Source of the DNA: JANNSX01 sp963741525
GTDB taxonomy: Bacteria > Pseudomonadota > Alphaproteobacteria > Rhizobiales > Hyphomicrobiaceae
Length of the DNA: 64,000 nt
Direction: 5' to 3'
Assembly (NCBI GenBank): GCA_963741525.1
Contig: CAVUIW010000027.1
Span: forward strand, 186,001-250,000
In this document: positions 31,336-38,732 of the stretch, one piece after another
Layout of the letters: each line of letters starts with the position of its first letter
Position numbering within the stretch: the first letter of the stretch is position 1
Position numbers and translations under genes: made by a program
The notes under the pieces: generated by a model
What the model was told of the DNA's origin: nothing
What the model saw: only the letters and a program-made list of their open reading frames with translations
The model's database searches: none

Positions 31336-33651
31336 ATGGCGACGATCAGAGGCACCAGCAAACGCGATATCATGCGCGACACGGGCGCAAGCAACACGCT
31401 ACTCGGGCTCGCAGGCAATGACGATCTCTACGGCAATGGCGGCAACGACACGCTGAAAGGTGGCACCGGCATCGACAAGCTGTTCGGCGGCCTCGGCAAC
31501 GACAAGCTGTTCGGCGAGGCCGGGAATGACACCCTGGACGGCGGCGCCGGCAACGACACGCTGGACGGCGGTCTCGGCAACGACATCATGAAGGGCGGGC
31601 TCGGCAACGATACCTTCATCGTCAATAGCGCGGCCGATATCACGACCGATACGGGCGGCATCGACACCGTCAAGTCCAGCGTCACGCGGACGTTGGGCAC
31701 GGGGCTCGAGAAGCTGACGCTGACGGGTGCGGGCGCTATCAACGGCACTGGGAACTCGCTCGGCAATGTCATCACGGGAAACAATGCCGCCAACATCTTA
31801 GACGGCGGCTTGGGTGACGACACGCTTGCCGGCGGCGGCGGCAGCGATACGATAGCCTTCCAAAGCGCGCCTGGTTTCACGTTTGCTCTCGCGGCCGGCG
31901 GCAATGGAACCGCAACCGTTCAAGGCACCGACACCTACAGCGGCATCGAAAACGTCCTGGGCGGCACTGGCGGCGACACCCTCAACGGCAACGACTCCGA
32001 CAACGTGCTGTCGGGCGGCGGCGGCGATGACGGTTTGCAGGGTGGCCTCGGCAACGACACGCTCAACGGCGGCACCGGCAACGACGCGCTCTCCTACTAC
32101 AATCACGGCACCGGCGTTACGGTGACACTTGGTGCGGGCGGCAACGGCAGCGCCGATCTCAGCGCACTCGGCTTGGGCATCGACACCTATACGAGCATCG
32201 AGAACCTCGTCGGCTCGCTCATCGGCGACGATACGTTGACCGGGAACGATGCGGCGAACACGATCAATGGGTTTGGCGGATTCGACACGCTGAGCGGCGC
32301 CGGCGGCGATGACCTCCTGATCGTTGGCACCGGGGTGAGCGGCTACAACGGCGACGCCGGGAACGATATCCTCTCGTTCCGTAACGGGACCGCCGGGCCG
32401 GGCGATCTGTTTCTCATCCTGTCGGCCACAGGGACCGCCATCGACTTAAATTTCTCCGCCGTCGGTTTGGGAACCGTCACCTATTCGGGCATCGAAGGGC
32501 TGGAAGGGCGGAACGTCGCCGGGGCCCGGGACATCTTCAATGGCAACGCGGGCAACAACGTTCTCCGGGGCCTCGCCGGTGGCGATCTCTTCGAGGGTTT
32601 TGGCGGCGACGACACGATCGAGGGCGGCGATGGCAGCGATACGCTGTCCTACTACAATTACTTTGGCACCGGCGTGACGGTGACACTTGGTGCGGGCGGC
32701 AACGGCAGCGCCGATCTCAGCGCACTCGGCTTGGGCATCGATACTTATACGAGCATCGAGAATCTCGACGGCTCGCTCATCGGCGACGACACGTTGACCG
32801 GTAACGAAGCGGCGAACACAATCAGTGGGCTGGATGGCCACGACACGCTCGACGGCGGCTCCGGCGGGGCCGACACGCTCAACGGCGGCTTTGGCTTCGA
32901 CATTCTCAAGGTCAACGGCACGGGCGACTTCACCGACACGCTCAACGGCGGCGACCAAGACGACACCCTCTCTCTCGAGGCAGCCGGCACCGGACCGTTC
33001 GGCGGAGGCACGCTCACCTTCAGCCTCGGCGCCGACGGCAATGGCTCGTTCAACGGCCTCGGCTTCAATGTCGACAGCGCCAACTACACCAGCATCGAGA
33101 ACGTCACAGGCCGCAACAACGCCACCTTTGGCGACAGCCTCACGGGCAACGACACCGACAACGTGCTCAACGGTCTTGCCGGCAACGATACGCTGAACGG
33201 CGGCGGCGGCAGGGACACGCTGAACGGCGACGACGGCATCGACCTTCTGTTCGGCGGCGACGGCCTCGACCAACTGTTCGGCGGCGAGGGCAGCGACACC
33301 CTGGAAGGCGGCGGCGGCGGCGATCAGCTCTTCGGCGATGGTGGCGCTGATGTTTTCCGCTACATCGTGTCGACGGACTCCACGACTGCGGCCCGTGATA
33401 TCATTGGCGGCTTCAGCCGCGCCGACGGCGACAAGCTCGACATCGAGAATCTGGGGCTGGAATTACAAAATGGCCTGACCTGGCTTGACAACGCGGCATT
33501 CTTGGGCAACGCGGGCGAAATCCGCTGGGAATTGTTGGCACCAGGCAACGTTCTCGTCCAAGGCGACCTCAATGGCGGCGGCATTGATTTTGAAGTTCTT
33601 GTTCAGGGAACAAACGTCTTCTTCTTGTCCGATTTCACCGGCGGATTCTGA
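31336..33651 (+). CDS. RTX calcium-binding repeat protein, probably type I secreted
   Basis: 771 residues, no N-terminal signal peptide, acidic and Gly/Asp-rich. Blocks of the nonapeptide GGxGxDxLx occur at about 30-95, 150-180, 215-250, 410-440, 490-520 and 600-665, interspersed with beta-rich segments. The C-terminus (ADVFRYIVSTDSTTAARDII to ISFTGGF-like FLSDFTGGF) resembles the peptidase M10/serralysin-type secretion region. Such proteins bind Ca2+ outside the cell and leave through a TolC-type type I system; no such exporter is in the window. No enzymatic domain seen, so it may be a surface or matrix protein. A 54-residue module occurs twice (see repeats). Start ATG at 31336 after GGGAGG. 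Confidence 0.93.
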   Translation: MATIRGTSKRDIMRDTGASNTLLGLAGNDDLYGNGGNDTLKGGTGIDKLFGGLGNDKLFGEAGNDTLDGGAGNDTLDGGLGNDIMKGGLGNDTFIVNSAADITTDTGGIDTVKSSVTRTLGTGLEKLTLTGAGAINGTGNSLGNVITGNNAANILDGGLGDDTLAGGGGSDTIAFQSAPGFTFALAAGGNGTATVQGTDTYSGIENVLGGTGGDTLNGNDSDNVLSGGGGDDGLQGGLGNDTLNGGTGNDALSYYNHGTGVTVTLGAGGNGSADLSALGLGIDTYTSIENLVGSLIGDDTLTGNDAANTINGFGGFDTLSGAGGDDLLIVGTGVSGYNGDAGNDILSFRNGTAGPGDLFLILSATGTAIDLNFSAVGLGTVTYSGIEGLEGRNVAGARDIFNGNAGNNVLRGLAGGDLFEGFGGDDTIEGGDGSDTLSYYNYFGTGVTVTLGAGGNGSADLSALGLGIDTYTSIENLDGSLIGDDTLTGNEAANTISGLDGHDTLDGGSGGADTLNGGFGFDILKVNGTGDFTDTLNGGDQDDTLSLEAAGTGPFGGGTLTFSLGADGNGSFNGLGFNVDSANYTSIENVTGRNNATFGDSLTGNDTDNVLNGLAGNDTLNGGGGRDTLNGDDGIDLLFGGDGLDQLFGGEGSDTLEGGGGGDQLFGDGGADVFRYIVSTDSTTAARDIIGGFSRADGDKLDIENLGLELQNGLTWLDNAAFLGNAGEIRWELLAPGNVLVQGDLNGGGIDFEVLVQGTNVFFLSDFTGGF
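32107..32268 (+). repeat. Intragenic duplication in the RTX gene, copy 1
   Basis: 162-bp segment coding GTGVTVTLGAGGNGSADLSA and on to EAANTI-type sequence, almost identical at DNA level to 32665-32826, with changes mostly in third positions. A recent module duplication within the gene. Confidence 0.85.
32665..32826 (+). repeat. Intragenic duplication in the RTX gene, copy 2
   Basis: Second copy of the 162-bp module of 32107-32268, exactly 558 bases downstream (186 codons), in the same frame. Confidence 0.85.
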
Positions 33652-33684
33652 CACAAGACGGCTGACGTTCCGAGCGCACCCGAT

Positions 33685-33706
33685 CGCCAGGGCTCCGGCC
33701 CTGGCG
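33685..33706 (+). terminator. Hairpin downstream of the RTX gene
   Basis: Perfect stem CGCCAGGGC / GCCCTGGCG with loop TCCG, 33 bases past the RTX stop, followed by TTGCGCGCG. A strong hairpin but a poor U tract; a likely 3' end of the RTX transcript. Confidence 0.55.
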
Positions 33707-33751
33707 TTGCGCGCGCGGACTGTCAAATGTGCTCAGCACAACACCAGTGCC

Positions 33752-33802
33752 AAGGATTCGATTTATGGCCTAAGCGGTAACAACACGCTGAGCGGCACCG
33801 AC
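33752..33802 (+). pseudogene. RTX-like fragment downstream of the RTX gene
   Basis: A 17-codon stretch reading KDSIYGLSGNNTLSGTD, which matches the RTX repeat consensus, lies 100 bases beyond the RTX stop codon in a different frame and has no start codon or Shine-Dalgarno of its own. It looks like the remnant of a second RTX copy or of a longer 3' end. It runs to the stop codon of the aldolase gene on the other strand. Confidence 0.4.
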
Positions 33803-34833
33803 TACGCCGCCTTCTCCAGCTTCTTCTCCCACTTGCCCAACGCCGCCAGCGCATTCATTTTCGCGCGGTGAGAGAAGGCCCGCTGCGCGGCGGCCGTGTT
33901 CTCCGGCTTGCCGCTCCAGGCTTTCTGCGGCGCGGCCTGTAGCGCGCGGCCGTAGGAAAAGGTGAGCGCCCAGGGATTGCCAGCGATGGCGTTCATGGCC
34001 GACAGATGCGCGGTGGCGTCCTCGTCCGACTGGCCGCCGGAGAGGAAGGCGATGCCGGGGACGGCCGGTGGCACGGTCCGGCGCAGCACGCGCACCGTCT
34101 TCTCCGCGACCTCGGCGACGACAGCTTGGCTTTTGCAGAGCTTGCCGGAGAGGACCATGTTCGGCTTCAGGATCGTACCCTCGAGCTTAACGCTCGCTTC
34201 GGCCAAATCATAGTAGAGCTGGGCGAGCACCACCTCGGTGACGTCGGCGCAGCGGTCGATGTCGTGATCGCCATCCATCAGCACCTCGGGCTCGACGATC
34301 GGCACGATACCGGTTTCCTGGCAGAGCGCCGCATAGCGGGCGAGCGCGTGCGTGTTGGCCTTGATGCAGTACATCGACGGCACTTTGGGATTTCCCGCGC
34401 GGCCAATGTCGATGACGGCGCGCCATTTGGCGAAGCGGGCGCCGAGCGCGTGACACGTCTTCAAACGCTCGCGCAGCTTGTCGAGGCCTTCCGTCACCTT
34501 CTCGCCGGGGCAGCCGGCCAGATCCATGGCGCCGCCGTCGACCTTGATGCCCGGCACCGCGCCCGCCGCCTTGATAAGATCGACGAAGGGCGTGCCGTCC
34601 TTGGCCTTCTGCTTCAACGTCTCCTCGAAGAGGATGACGCCGGAGATGTAGCTCTTCATGGCGTCCGTCGAGCGGAACAGCAGCTCGCGATAGTCGCGCC
34701 GGTTGGTTTCCGTATTCTCGACACCGATTGAATCGAACCGCTTCTGGATCGTGCCGGTGCTCTCGTCCGCCGCCAGAATGCCCTTGCCGGGCGCCACCAT
34801 GGCGCGGGCGATGTCCTCGAGTGTTTTTGTCAT
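33802..34833 (-). CDS. Fructose-bisphosphate aldolase, class I
   Basis: 343 residues. Cytosolic Schiff-base aldolase cleaving fructose 1,6-bisphosphate into the two triose phosphates in glycolysis, or the reverse. Eukaryote-like class I family: GILAADESTGTIQKRFDSIG at the N-terminus, GIVPIVEPEVLMDGDHD, the Schiff-base lysine in LEGTILKPNMV (K223) and IAFLSGGQSDEDA. Start ATG at 34831-34833; the frame extends upstream into spurious sequence. It follows the GAPDH gene by 49 bases in the same direction, so they are probably co-transcribed. No phosphoglycerate kinase gene lies between them. Confidence 0.95.
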   Translation of the reverse strand: MTKTLEDIARAMVAPGKGILAADESTGTIQKRFDSIGVENTETNRRDYRELLFRSTDAMKSYISGVILFEETLKQKAKDGTPFVDLIKAAGAVPGIKVDGGAMDLAGCPGEKVTEGLDKLRERLKTCHALGARFAKWRAVIDIGRAGNPKVPSMYCIKANTHALARYAALCQETGIVPIVEPEVLMDGDHDIDRCADVTEVVLAQLYYDLAEASVKLEGTILKPNMVLSGKLCKSQAVVAEVAEKTVRVLRRTVPPAVPGIAFLSGGQSDEDATAHLSAMNAIAGNPWALTFSYGRALQAAPQKAWSGKPENTAAAQRAFSHRAKMNALAALGKWEKKLEKAA

Positions 34834-34882
34834 GGTCGTCGTCTCCGTATGCCAAAATCGACTGTATGACCGAGCTTCACCT

Positions 34883-35893
34883 CTACCCGAGCTTCCCCAT
34901 CGCGACCGCCGTATCGCACATGCGGTTCGAGAAGCCCCACTCGTTGTCGTACCAGGAGAGCACGCGCACGAGCCGGCCATCGACGATCTGGGTCTGGGTC
35001 AGGTCGAAGTTCGAGGAATGCGGGTTGTGGTTGAAGTCGATGGACACCAGCTCCTCCTCGACCACCGCCAGGATGCCCTTGAGCTCCTGGGAGGCGGCGC
35101 GCTGCATGGCCGTGTTGATCTCACTGACCGTCGTCTCGCGGTTCGGGATGAACGCCAGGTCGACCACCGAGACGTTCGGCGTCGGCACGCGGATCGCCGT
35201 GCCGTCGAGCTTGCCCTTGAGCTCAGGCAGCACTAGGCCGACGGCCTTGGCCGCACCCGTCGAGGTCGGGATCATCGACATGGCGGCGGCGCGGGCCCGG
35301 CGCGGGTCCTTGTGCACCTGGTCCAATATCTTCTGGTCGTTCGTGTAGGCGTGGATAGTGGTCATGTAGCCCGACTGGATGCCGCAAAGGTCGTTCAGCA
35401 CCTTCGCGACCGGTGCCAAGCAATTCGTCGTGCAGGAGGCGTTCGAGACAACCCTGTGCTCGGAGCTGAGCTTGTTGTGGTTGACGCCGTAGACCACCGT
35501 CAGATCCGCGCCGTCCGCCGGGGCCGAGACCAGCACGCGCTTGGCGCCGGCTTCCAGATGCACGCCCGCCGTCGCCTTCGAGGTGAAGATGCCCGTGCAC
35601 TCCATCACGACGTCGACGCCGAGTTCTTTCCACGGTAGCTTCCTGGGGTCCTTCTCGGCGAAGACCTTGATCGGCCTTCCGAAACCGATGTCGATCGTGT
35701 CGCCGTCGACCGTCACGGTGCCGTGATAGGGCCCGTGCACGCTGTCGTATTTGAAGAGGTGGGCGTTGTCCTTCGTGGAGGCCAGGTCGTTGATGGCAAC
35801 CACTTCCAGATCCGTGCGTTTGGCTTCGGCAACGGCACGCAGGATGTTGCGGCCGATACGGCCGAAACCGCTGATGGCGACCTTGACGGGCAT
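34883..35893 (-). CDS. gap: Glyceraldehyde-3-phosphate dehydrogenase
   Basis: 336 residues, normal length. NAD(P)-binding N-terminus VKVAISGFGRIGRNILRA, catalytic cysteine in SNASCTTNCLAP (C154), the histidine in TTIHAYTNDQ, and the C-terminal SWYDNEWGFSNRM. The enzyme oxidises glyceraldehyde 3-phosphate to 1,3-bisphosphoglycerate, or the reverse, in the cytosol. The Rossmann fold carries NDLASTK after strand 2; cofactor preference cannot be settled by eye. Start ATG at 35891-35893. First gene of a gap-aldolase unit; 238 bases of non-coding sequence separate it from the divergent gene at 36132. Confidence 0.97.
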   Translation of the reverse strand: MPVKVAISGFGRIGRNILRAVAEAKRTDLEVVAINDLASTKDNAHLFKYDSVHGPYHGTVTVDGDTIDIGFGRPIKVFAEKDPRKLPWKELGVDVVMECTGIFTSKATAGVHLEAGAKRVLVSAPADGADLTVVYGVNHNKLSSEHRVVSNASCTTNCLAPVAKVLNDLCGIQSGYMTTIHAYTNDQKILDQVHKDPRRARAAAMSMIPTSTGAAKAVGLVLPELKGKLDGTAIRVPTPNVSVVDLAFIPNRETTVSEINTAMQRAASQELKGILAVVEEELVSIDFNHNPHSSNFDLTQTQIVDGRLVRVLSWYDNEWGFSNRMCDTAVAMGKLG

Positions 35894-36131
35894 GGGGGCC
35901 TCTTGGCTGATTTGAGGGGGCCGGGGCGGAACAGGCCAGCCGGCCGGGGTCGACCGGCAAAGTGCGATCGGCCCAGGGCCCTGTCAATGGTTGCCGGAAC
36001 CACCATGAACGGGCGCTTTGACGCGACCCCTGGAAGCACACAGGGCTTTCGATTTGCTATAGGCAGCTCACGTCCAGCTGGATTAATGTTGGAGCCGCGG
36101 GACCGTCCCTAAGCCGAGTGTCGAGGAGTTC

Positions 36132-36359
36132 ATGGCAAGACGATCACCAGCGGCGACAGCCGCCGCCCCCCGAACCAAGAAGCGCACGGCCCCGAAACCC
36201 ACCACGGCGCGTAAGCGGGCCCCTGCCTCCAAGTCCTCGGGCGAGCTCGAAGTGGCCCGCAAGCGCATCCGCGACCTCGAGGAGCTGCACCGGACGGTCG
36301 GCCAACGGCTTGATGCGGCCATCGCCACGATCCATAAGATTCTGGGGCGCGCCGCCTGA
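36132..36359 (+). CDS. Small coiled-coil protein upstream of zapA (DUF4164-like)
   Basis: 75 residues: a basic, Lys/Arg/Ala/Pro-rich N-terminal half (about 1-35) followed by a heptad-like helix ELEVARKRIRDLEELHRTVG and QRLDAAIATIHKIL. Start ATG at 36132, with GAGGAG five bases before it. In related Hyphomicrobiales a short coiled-coil gene of this kind precedes zapA and is grouped as DUF4164; the assignment rests on that position and shape. It may act with ZapA at the division ring, but that is inference. ZapA follows after 30 bases. Confidence 0.7.
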   Translation: MARRSPAATAAAPRTKKRTAPKPTTARKRAPASKSSGELEVARKRIRDLEELHRTVGQRLDAAIATIHKILGRAA

Positions 36360-36389
36360 TTCGCCGGCCCGCAACGGGGGGATCACCCG

Positions 36390-36662
36390 ATGGGCGTCAT
36401 CAGTCTGACCCTGGACGGCCGGGTTTATCGCGTCGGCTGCGGCGAGGGCGAGGAGCCGAGGGGGCGCGCGCTCGGCGACTATCTCGCAACCAAAATCGAT
36501 GCGCTGGCCGCCGAGCACGGCGCCATCGGCCACGACAAGTTGCTCGTGATGGCGGCCCTTCTGATCGCCGATGAGCTGTTCGAGGCCCGCGATGCCACGG
36601 TCGAGAAAATCGCGAACCTCGCCCAGGCCCGGCTCGCCAAGACCGCGAAGCCCGAGGCCTGA
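36390..36662 (+). CDS. zapA: Cell division protein ZapA
   Basis: 90 residues. ZapA binds FtsZ and bundles protofilaments at mid-cell. The N-terminal beta hairpin ISLTLDGRVYRVGCGEGEEP is followed by the long C-terminal helix with LGDYLATKIDALAAEHG and MAALLIADELFEARD. Start ATG at 36390 after a GGGGGG stretch. It is followed by palindromic elements, then by the 6S RNA and 5-formyl-THF cyclo-ligase, the zapA-ssrS-ygfA order seen in many proteobacteria. Confidence 0.92.
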   Translation: MGVISLTLDGRVYRVGCGEGEEPRGRALGDYLATKIDALAAEHGAIGHDKLLVMAALLIADELFEARDATVEKIANLAQARLAKTAKPEA

Positions 36663-36678
36663 CGCGGATTTGCGATCT

Positions 36679-36843
36679 AGTGGCCCGTCGCGCCAAAATC
36701 GGGTGATCGCCGGGCGTCCGTACGATTTTGGCGCGACATAAGGGCCACTAGCAAAATTATGGGCTTGGTGTGGCGTTCATCGCGCCATAGTTGACTCCGA
36801 TCGTGCAGCGCTACTGGTCAACTATGGCGCGACGCCACACTAG
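36679..36843. repeat. Twin long-stem hairpin element, copy B (165 bp)
   Basis: Second full-length copy of the 21701-21865 element, in the same orientation. Stem sequences are conserved (AGTGGCCCGTCGCGCCAAAA and ACTATGGCGCGACGCCACAC); most differences fall in the loops and spacer. It begins 16 bases after the zapA stop codon and is bounded on both sides by CTAG. Confidence 0.85.
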
Positions 36844-36880
36844 AGCGCTATTCGATCTGATAGAATCAGATCGGCGCTCT
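36842..36880. repeat. Hairpin adjoining copy B
   Basis: Stem AGAGCG..CGATCTGA / TCAGATCG..CGCTCT with loop TAGAA. It shares its first bases with the end of copy B and is followed, after 14 bases containing TTGGTTTT, by the hairpin at 36895-36942. Confidence 0.7.
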
Positions 36881-36894
36881 AGGTTATTGGTTTT

Positions 36895-36942
36895 GAGCAC
36901 TTTCTTTCGACCAACCGGTTTCCACTTGGTCGGAAAGTGCTC
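36895..36942. repeat. GAGCAC-type hairpin, copy 1
   Basis: Arms GAGCACTTTC..CGACCAA and TTGGTCG..GAAAGTGCTC. Copies at 43628-43674 and 50893-50940 keep the pairing although the arm bases differ (GAGCAC/GTGCTC, GCGCAC/GTGCGC; CTTTC, CGTTC, CATTC with matching changes opposite). Copies 1 and 3 share the preceding TTGGTTTT. Confidence 0.8.
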
Positions 36943-36968
36943 TAGCAACCGCGTTCGGGCAAAAAGGT

Positions 36969-36996
36969 TTGCGGAAGGGGCGAACTGCACTACATT
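36969..36996 (+). promoter_or_regulatory. Sigma70-type promoter of the 6S RNA
   Basis: TTGCGG (36969-36974) and TACATT (36991-36996) spaced by 16 bases, ending six bases before the predicted 5' end of the 6S RNA. Resembles a housekeeping promoter; not tested. Confidence 0.5.
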
Positions 36997-37001
36997 CATT
37001 G

Positions 37002-37168
37002 GCGAGCAGTTCTGCGCGGTTCGTCAGGCCAACGAGATCCCTGGGGCCTATAAGATCTGCATGGGAGCTGACCCTGGCCGGGACCGTGGTTCCGGGCATT
37101 CGGCGCCCCCCTACGTTGTAGGGACCATGTGGGATCTGAACGGCCAACGGCCGGCGTGGGCTGCTCGC
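37002..37168 (+). ncRNA. ssrS: 6S RNA
   Basis: 6S RNA mimics an open promoter and sequesters housekeeping RNA polymerase. The call rests on structure and position. The ends pair (GCGAGCAG at 37002-37009 with CTGCTCGC at 37161-37168); an inner stem pairs GGCC..AGATCCC (37028-37041) with GGGATCT..GGCC (37131-37145). Between lies a large open bubble with CTGGGGCCTATAAGATC on the 5' side and, on the 3' side, the small hairpin CCCTAC-GTT-GTAGGG (37109-37123). The apical hairpin is CCGGGACC..GGTTCCGG. Length about 167 nt is usual. It lies between zapA and 5-formyl-THF cyclo-ligase, the classic ssrS position. Confidence 0.85.
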
Positions 37169-37207
37169 TTTCCCCGCTGTTGAGGACGCCTAGGGCGGCC
37201 CTGCTCC

Positions 37208-37792
37208 ATGTCCGATGCACTCGCCGCCGCCAAATCCGCGCTTCGCAAAGCCGTGCTGTTGCGCCGGGCGGTCATTGCGTCCGAGGCGGCCGAAGCAGCG
37301 ACCATTGCCGTGGCCGGCCGCATGATGGACCTGCTCCACCGCTGGCCGGTTGGCGCCATCAGTGTCTTCCGCTCGTTCGGCGACGAGATCGGCACCGGCT
37401 TGTTGCTCCATCGGCTCGATGCTGCCGGCTACCGCATCGGGCTCCCGATCGTCATCGGCAAGGGCAAGCCGCTCGTCTTCCGGCAGTGGCGGCCGGGCGA
37501 TGCCATGGCGAGCGGCCCCTACGGCATCGAGCAGCCGCTCGAGACGGCGCCCGAGATCGAGCCGGACATTGTGATCGTGCCGATGGCCGCGTTCGATGTG
37601 CATGGATACCGCGTCGGCTATGGCGGCGGATTCTACGATCGCTCGCTCGAAGCACTGCGCGCCAAGAAACCTATTCTTGCCATCGGCCTCGCCTATGACG
37701 AGCAGGAGGTCGAGGCGGTGCCACGCGGCCCTTTTGACGCTCGCCTGGATCATCTCGTGACGCCGGCGAGGACGTTGTGCTTCGAGGCCTAA
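37208..37792 (+). CDS. 5-formyltetrahydrofolate cyclo-ligase
   Basis: 194 residues. ATP-dependent cytosolic enzyme converting 5-formyl-THF to 5,10-methenyl-THF. Family motifs: AAKSALRKAVLLRR at the N-terminus, VFRSFGDEIGTGLLL, and the C-terminal substrate/ATP site MAAFDVHGYRVGYGGGFYDRSL, followed by GLAYDEQEVEAVPRGPFDARLD. Start ATG at 37208. The 6S RNA ends about 40 bases upstream; in E. coli the homologue ygfA is co-transcribed with ssrS, and the same may hold here. It complements glyA in one-carbon metabolism. Confidence 0.94.
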   Translation: MSDALAAAKSALRKAVLLRRAVIASEAAEAATIAVAGRMMDLLHRWPVGAISVFRSFGDEIGTGLLLHRLDAAGYRIGLPIVIGKGKPLVFRQWRPGDAMASGPYGIEQPLETAPEIEPDIVIVPMAAFDVHGYRVGYGGGFYDRSLEALRAKKPILAIGLAYDEQEVEAVPRGPFDARLDHLVTPARTLCFEA

Positions 37793-37858
37793 ACTTTGGA
37801 ACCCGCACTATCGCGAGATGGTTCAGGTTGCATCCCCATATTTGAACGGGAGTTTCCC

Positions 37859-38335
37859 ATGACCGCCAAGAACACCATCTGCGTCTGGTACGACAAGGAC
37901 GCCGAGGCCGCCGCACGCTTCTACGCTGAGACCTTTCCCAACAGCTCTGTTGGTGCCATCATGCACGCCCCGAGCGACTACCCCGGCCACAAAGCGGGAG
38001 ACGTAATCGTGGTCGAGTTCACCGTCGCCGGCATCCCCTGCATGGGCCTTAACGGCGGTCCAGCGATCCAACACAACATCGCCTTCTCCTTCCAAATCTC
38101 GACCGAGGACCAGGAAGAGACCGACCGCTACTGGAACGCCATCGTCGGCAACGGCGGCGAGGAGAACGCCTGCGGCTGGTGCAAGGACCGGTGGGGCGTC
38201 AACTGGCAGATTACCCCCCGCGTGCTGATGGAGGCGATGGCGGCCGGCGGCGCGGAGGCCAAGCGCGCCTTCGATGCGATGATGGAGATGGGCAAGATCG
38301 ACGTCGCTGCCATCGAGAAGGCGCGGCGGGGGTAG
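37859..38335 (+). CDS. VOC superfamily protein (PhnB/3-demethylubiquinone MT-like)
   Basis: 158 residues of the PhnB-like branch of the vicinal-oxygen-chelate superfamily. N-terminal TICVWYDKDAEAAARFYAET, then VVEFTVAGIPCMGLNGGP and QISTEDQEETDRYWNAIVGN, and WCKDRWGVNWQITPRVL. These proteins were once called 3-demethylubiquinone-9 3-methyltransferases, but no methyltransferase motif exists here; the function is unknown. The ATG at 37859 with CGGGAG upstream is preferred over an upstream TTG. The product is small and soluble. A 260-bp palindromic element starts six bases after the stop. Confidence 0.9.
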   Translation: MTAKNTICVWYDKDAEAAARFYAETFPNSSVGAIMHAPSDYPGHKAGDVIVVEFTVAGIPCMGLNGGPAIQHNIAFSFQISTEDQEETDRYWNAIVGNGGEENACGWCKDRWGVNWQITPRVLMEAMAAGGAEAKRAFDAMMEMGKIDVAAIEKARRG

Positions 38336-38340
38336 CTCTT

Positions 38341-38600
38341 TTCCTCCCCCTTTTTATGGGGGAGGACCGCGCGCCTTGGACTTAGACCCGCAGGGGCTAA
38401 GTTCTTAGGCGCGCCAAGGTGGGGGTGTTCGGGCAGCGCTGCCGAGTGTAGCGAACGCACGCACACGTTCGGTTGCCAGCAATCAGATCGTCATAGGCAC
38501 CAAGATCGCGGCACGAGCACCCCCACCTATGTTCGCCTAAGGGTTTAGCTTGACGCTAAACCCAAGGCGCACAGTCCTCCCCCATAGGAAGGGGGAGGAA
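38341..38600. repeat. 260-bp nested inverted-repeat element (MITE-like)
   Basis: Terminal arms TTCCTCCCCC (38341) and GGGGGAGGAA (38591-38600), each followed inward by a matching second segment (ATGGGGGAGGA / TCCTCCCCCAT), then CGCCTTGG / CCAAGGCG, CTTAGGCG / CGCCTAAG and GGTGGGGGTG / CACCCCCACC. Small local hairpins sit within the arms (AGCCCC-type and GTTTAGC..GCTAAAC). The centre (about 38430-38510) is unstructured. No ORF. It lies between the VOC gene and the glycosyltransferase gene. Confidence 0.8.
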
Positions 38601-38732
38601 AGGGAGCAGCGACCTTTAGGATACAACGCGCTGAAGTCAGCCGTACACGAAGTCGGCGGCCCCGCCGGTTGACTTTGGCGCCCCGCCTCGGCCTTCATGC
38701 GCTCAACGCACGAAGTCCGATGGGGAAACGCC

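Noticed and set aside
36679..36942. CRISPR array or integron attachment sites formed by the hairpin rows
   Set aside because: No regular direct repeats with unique spacers, no cas or integrase genes, and no integron core-site sequence; the hairpins are two-fold palindromes.
38341..38600. Pair of intrinsic terminators for the VOC gene and an opposite gene
   Set aside because: The arms at both ends match each other over several nested segments spanning 260 bases, which terminators would not; no opposite gene ends here.
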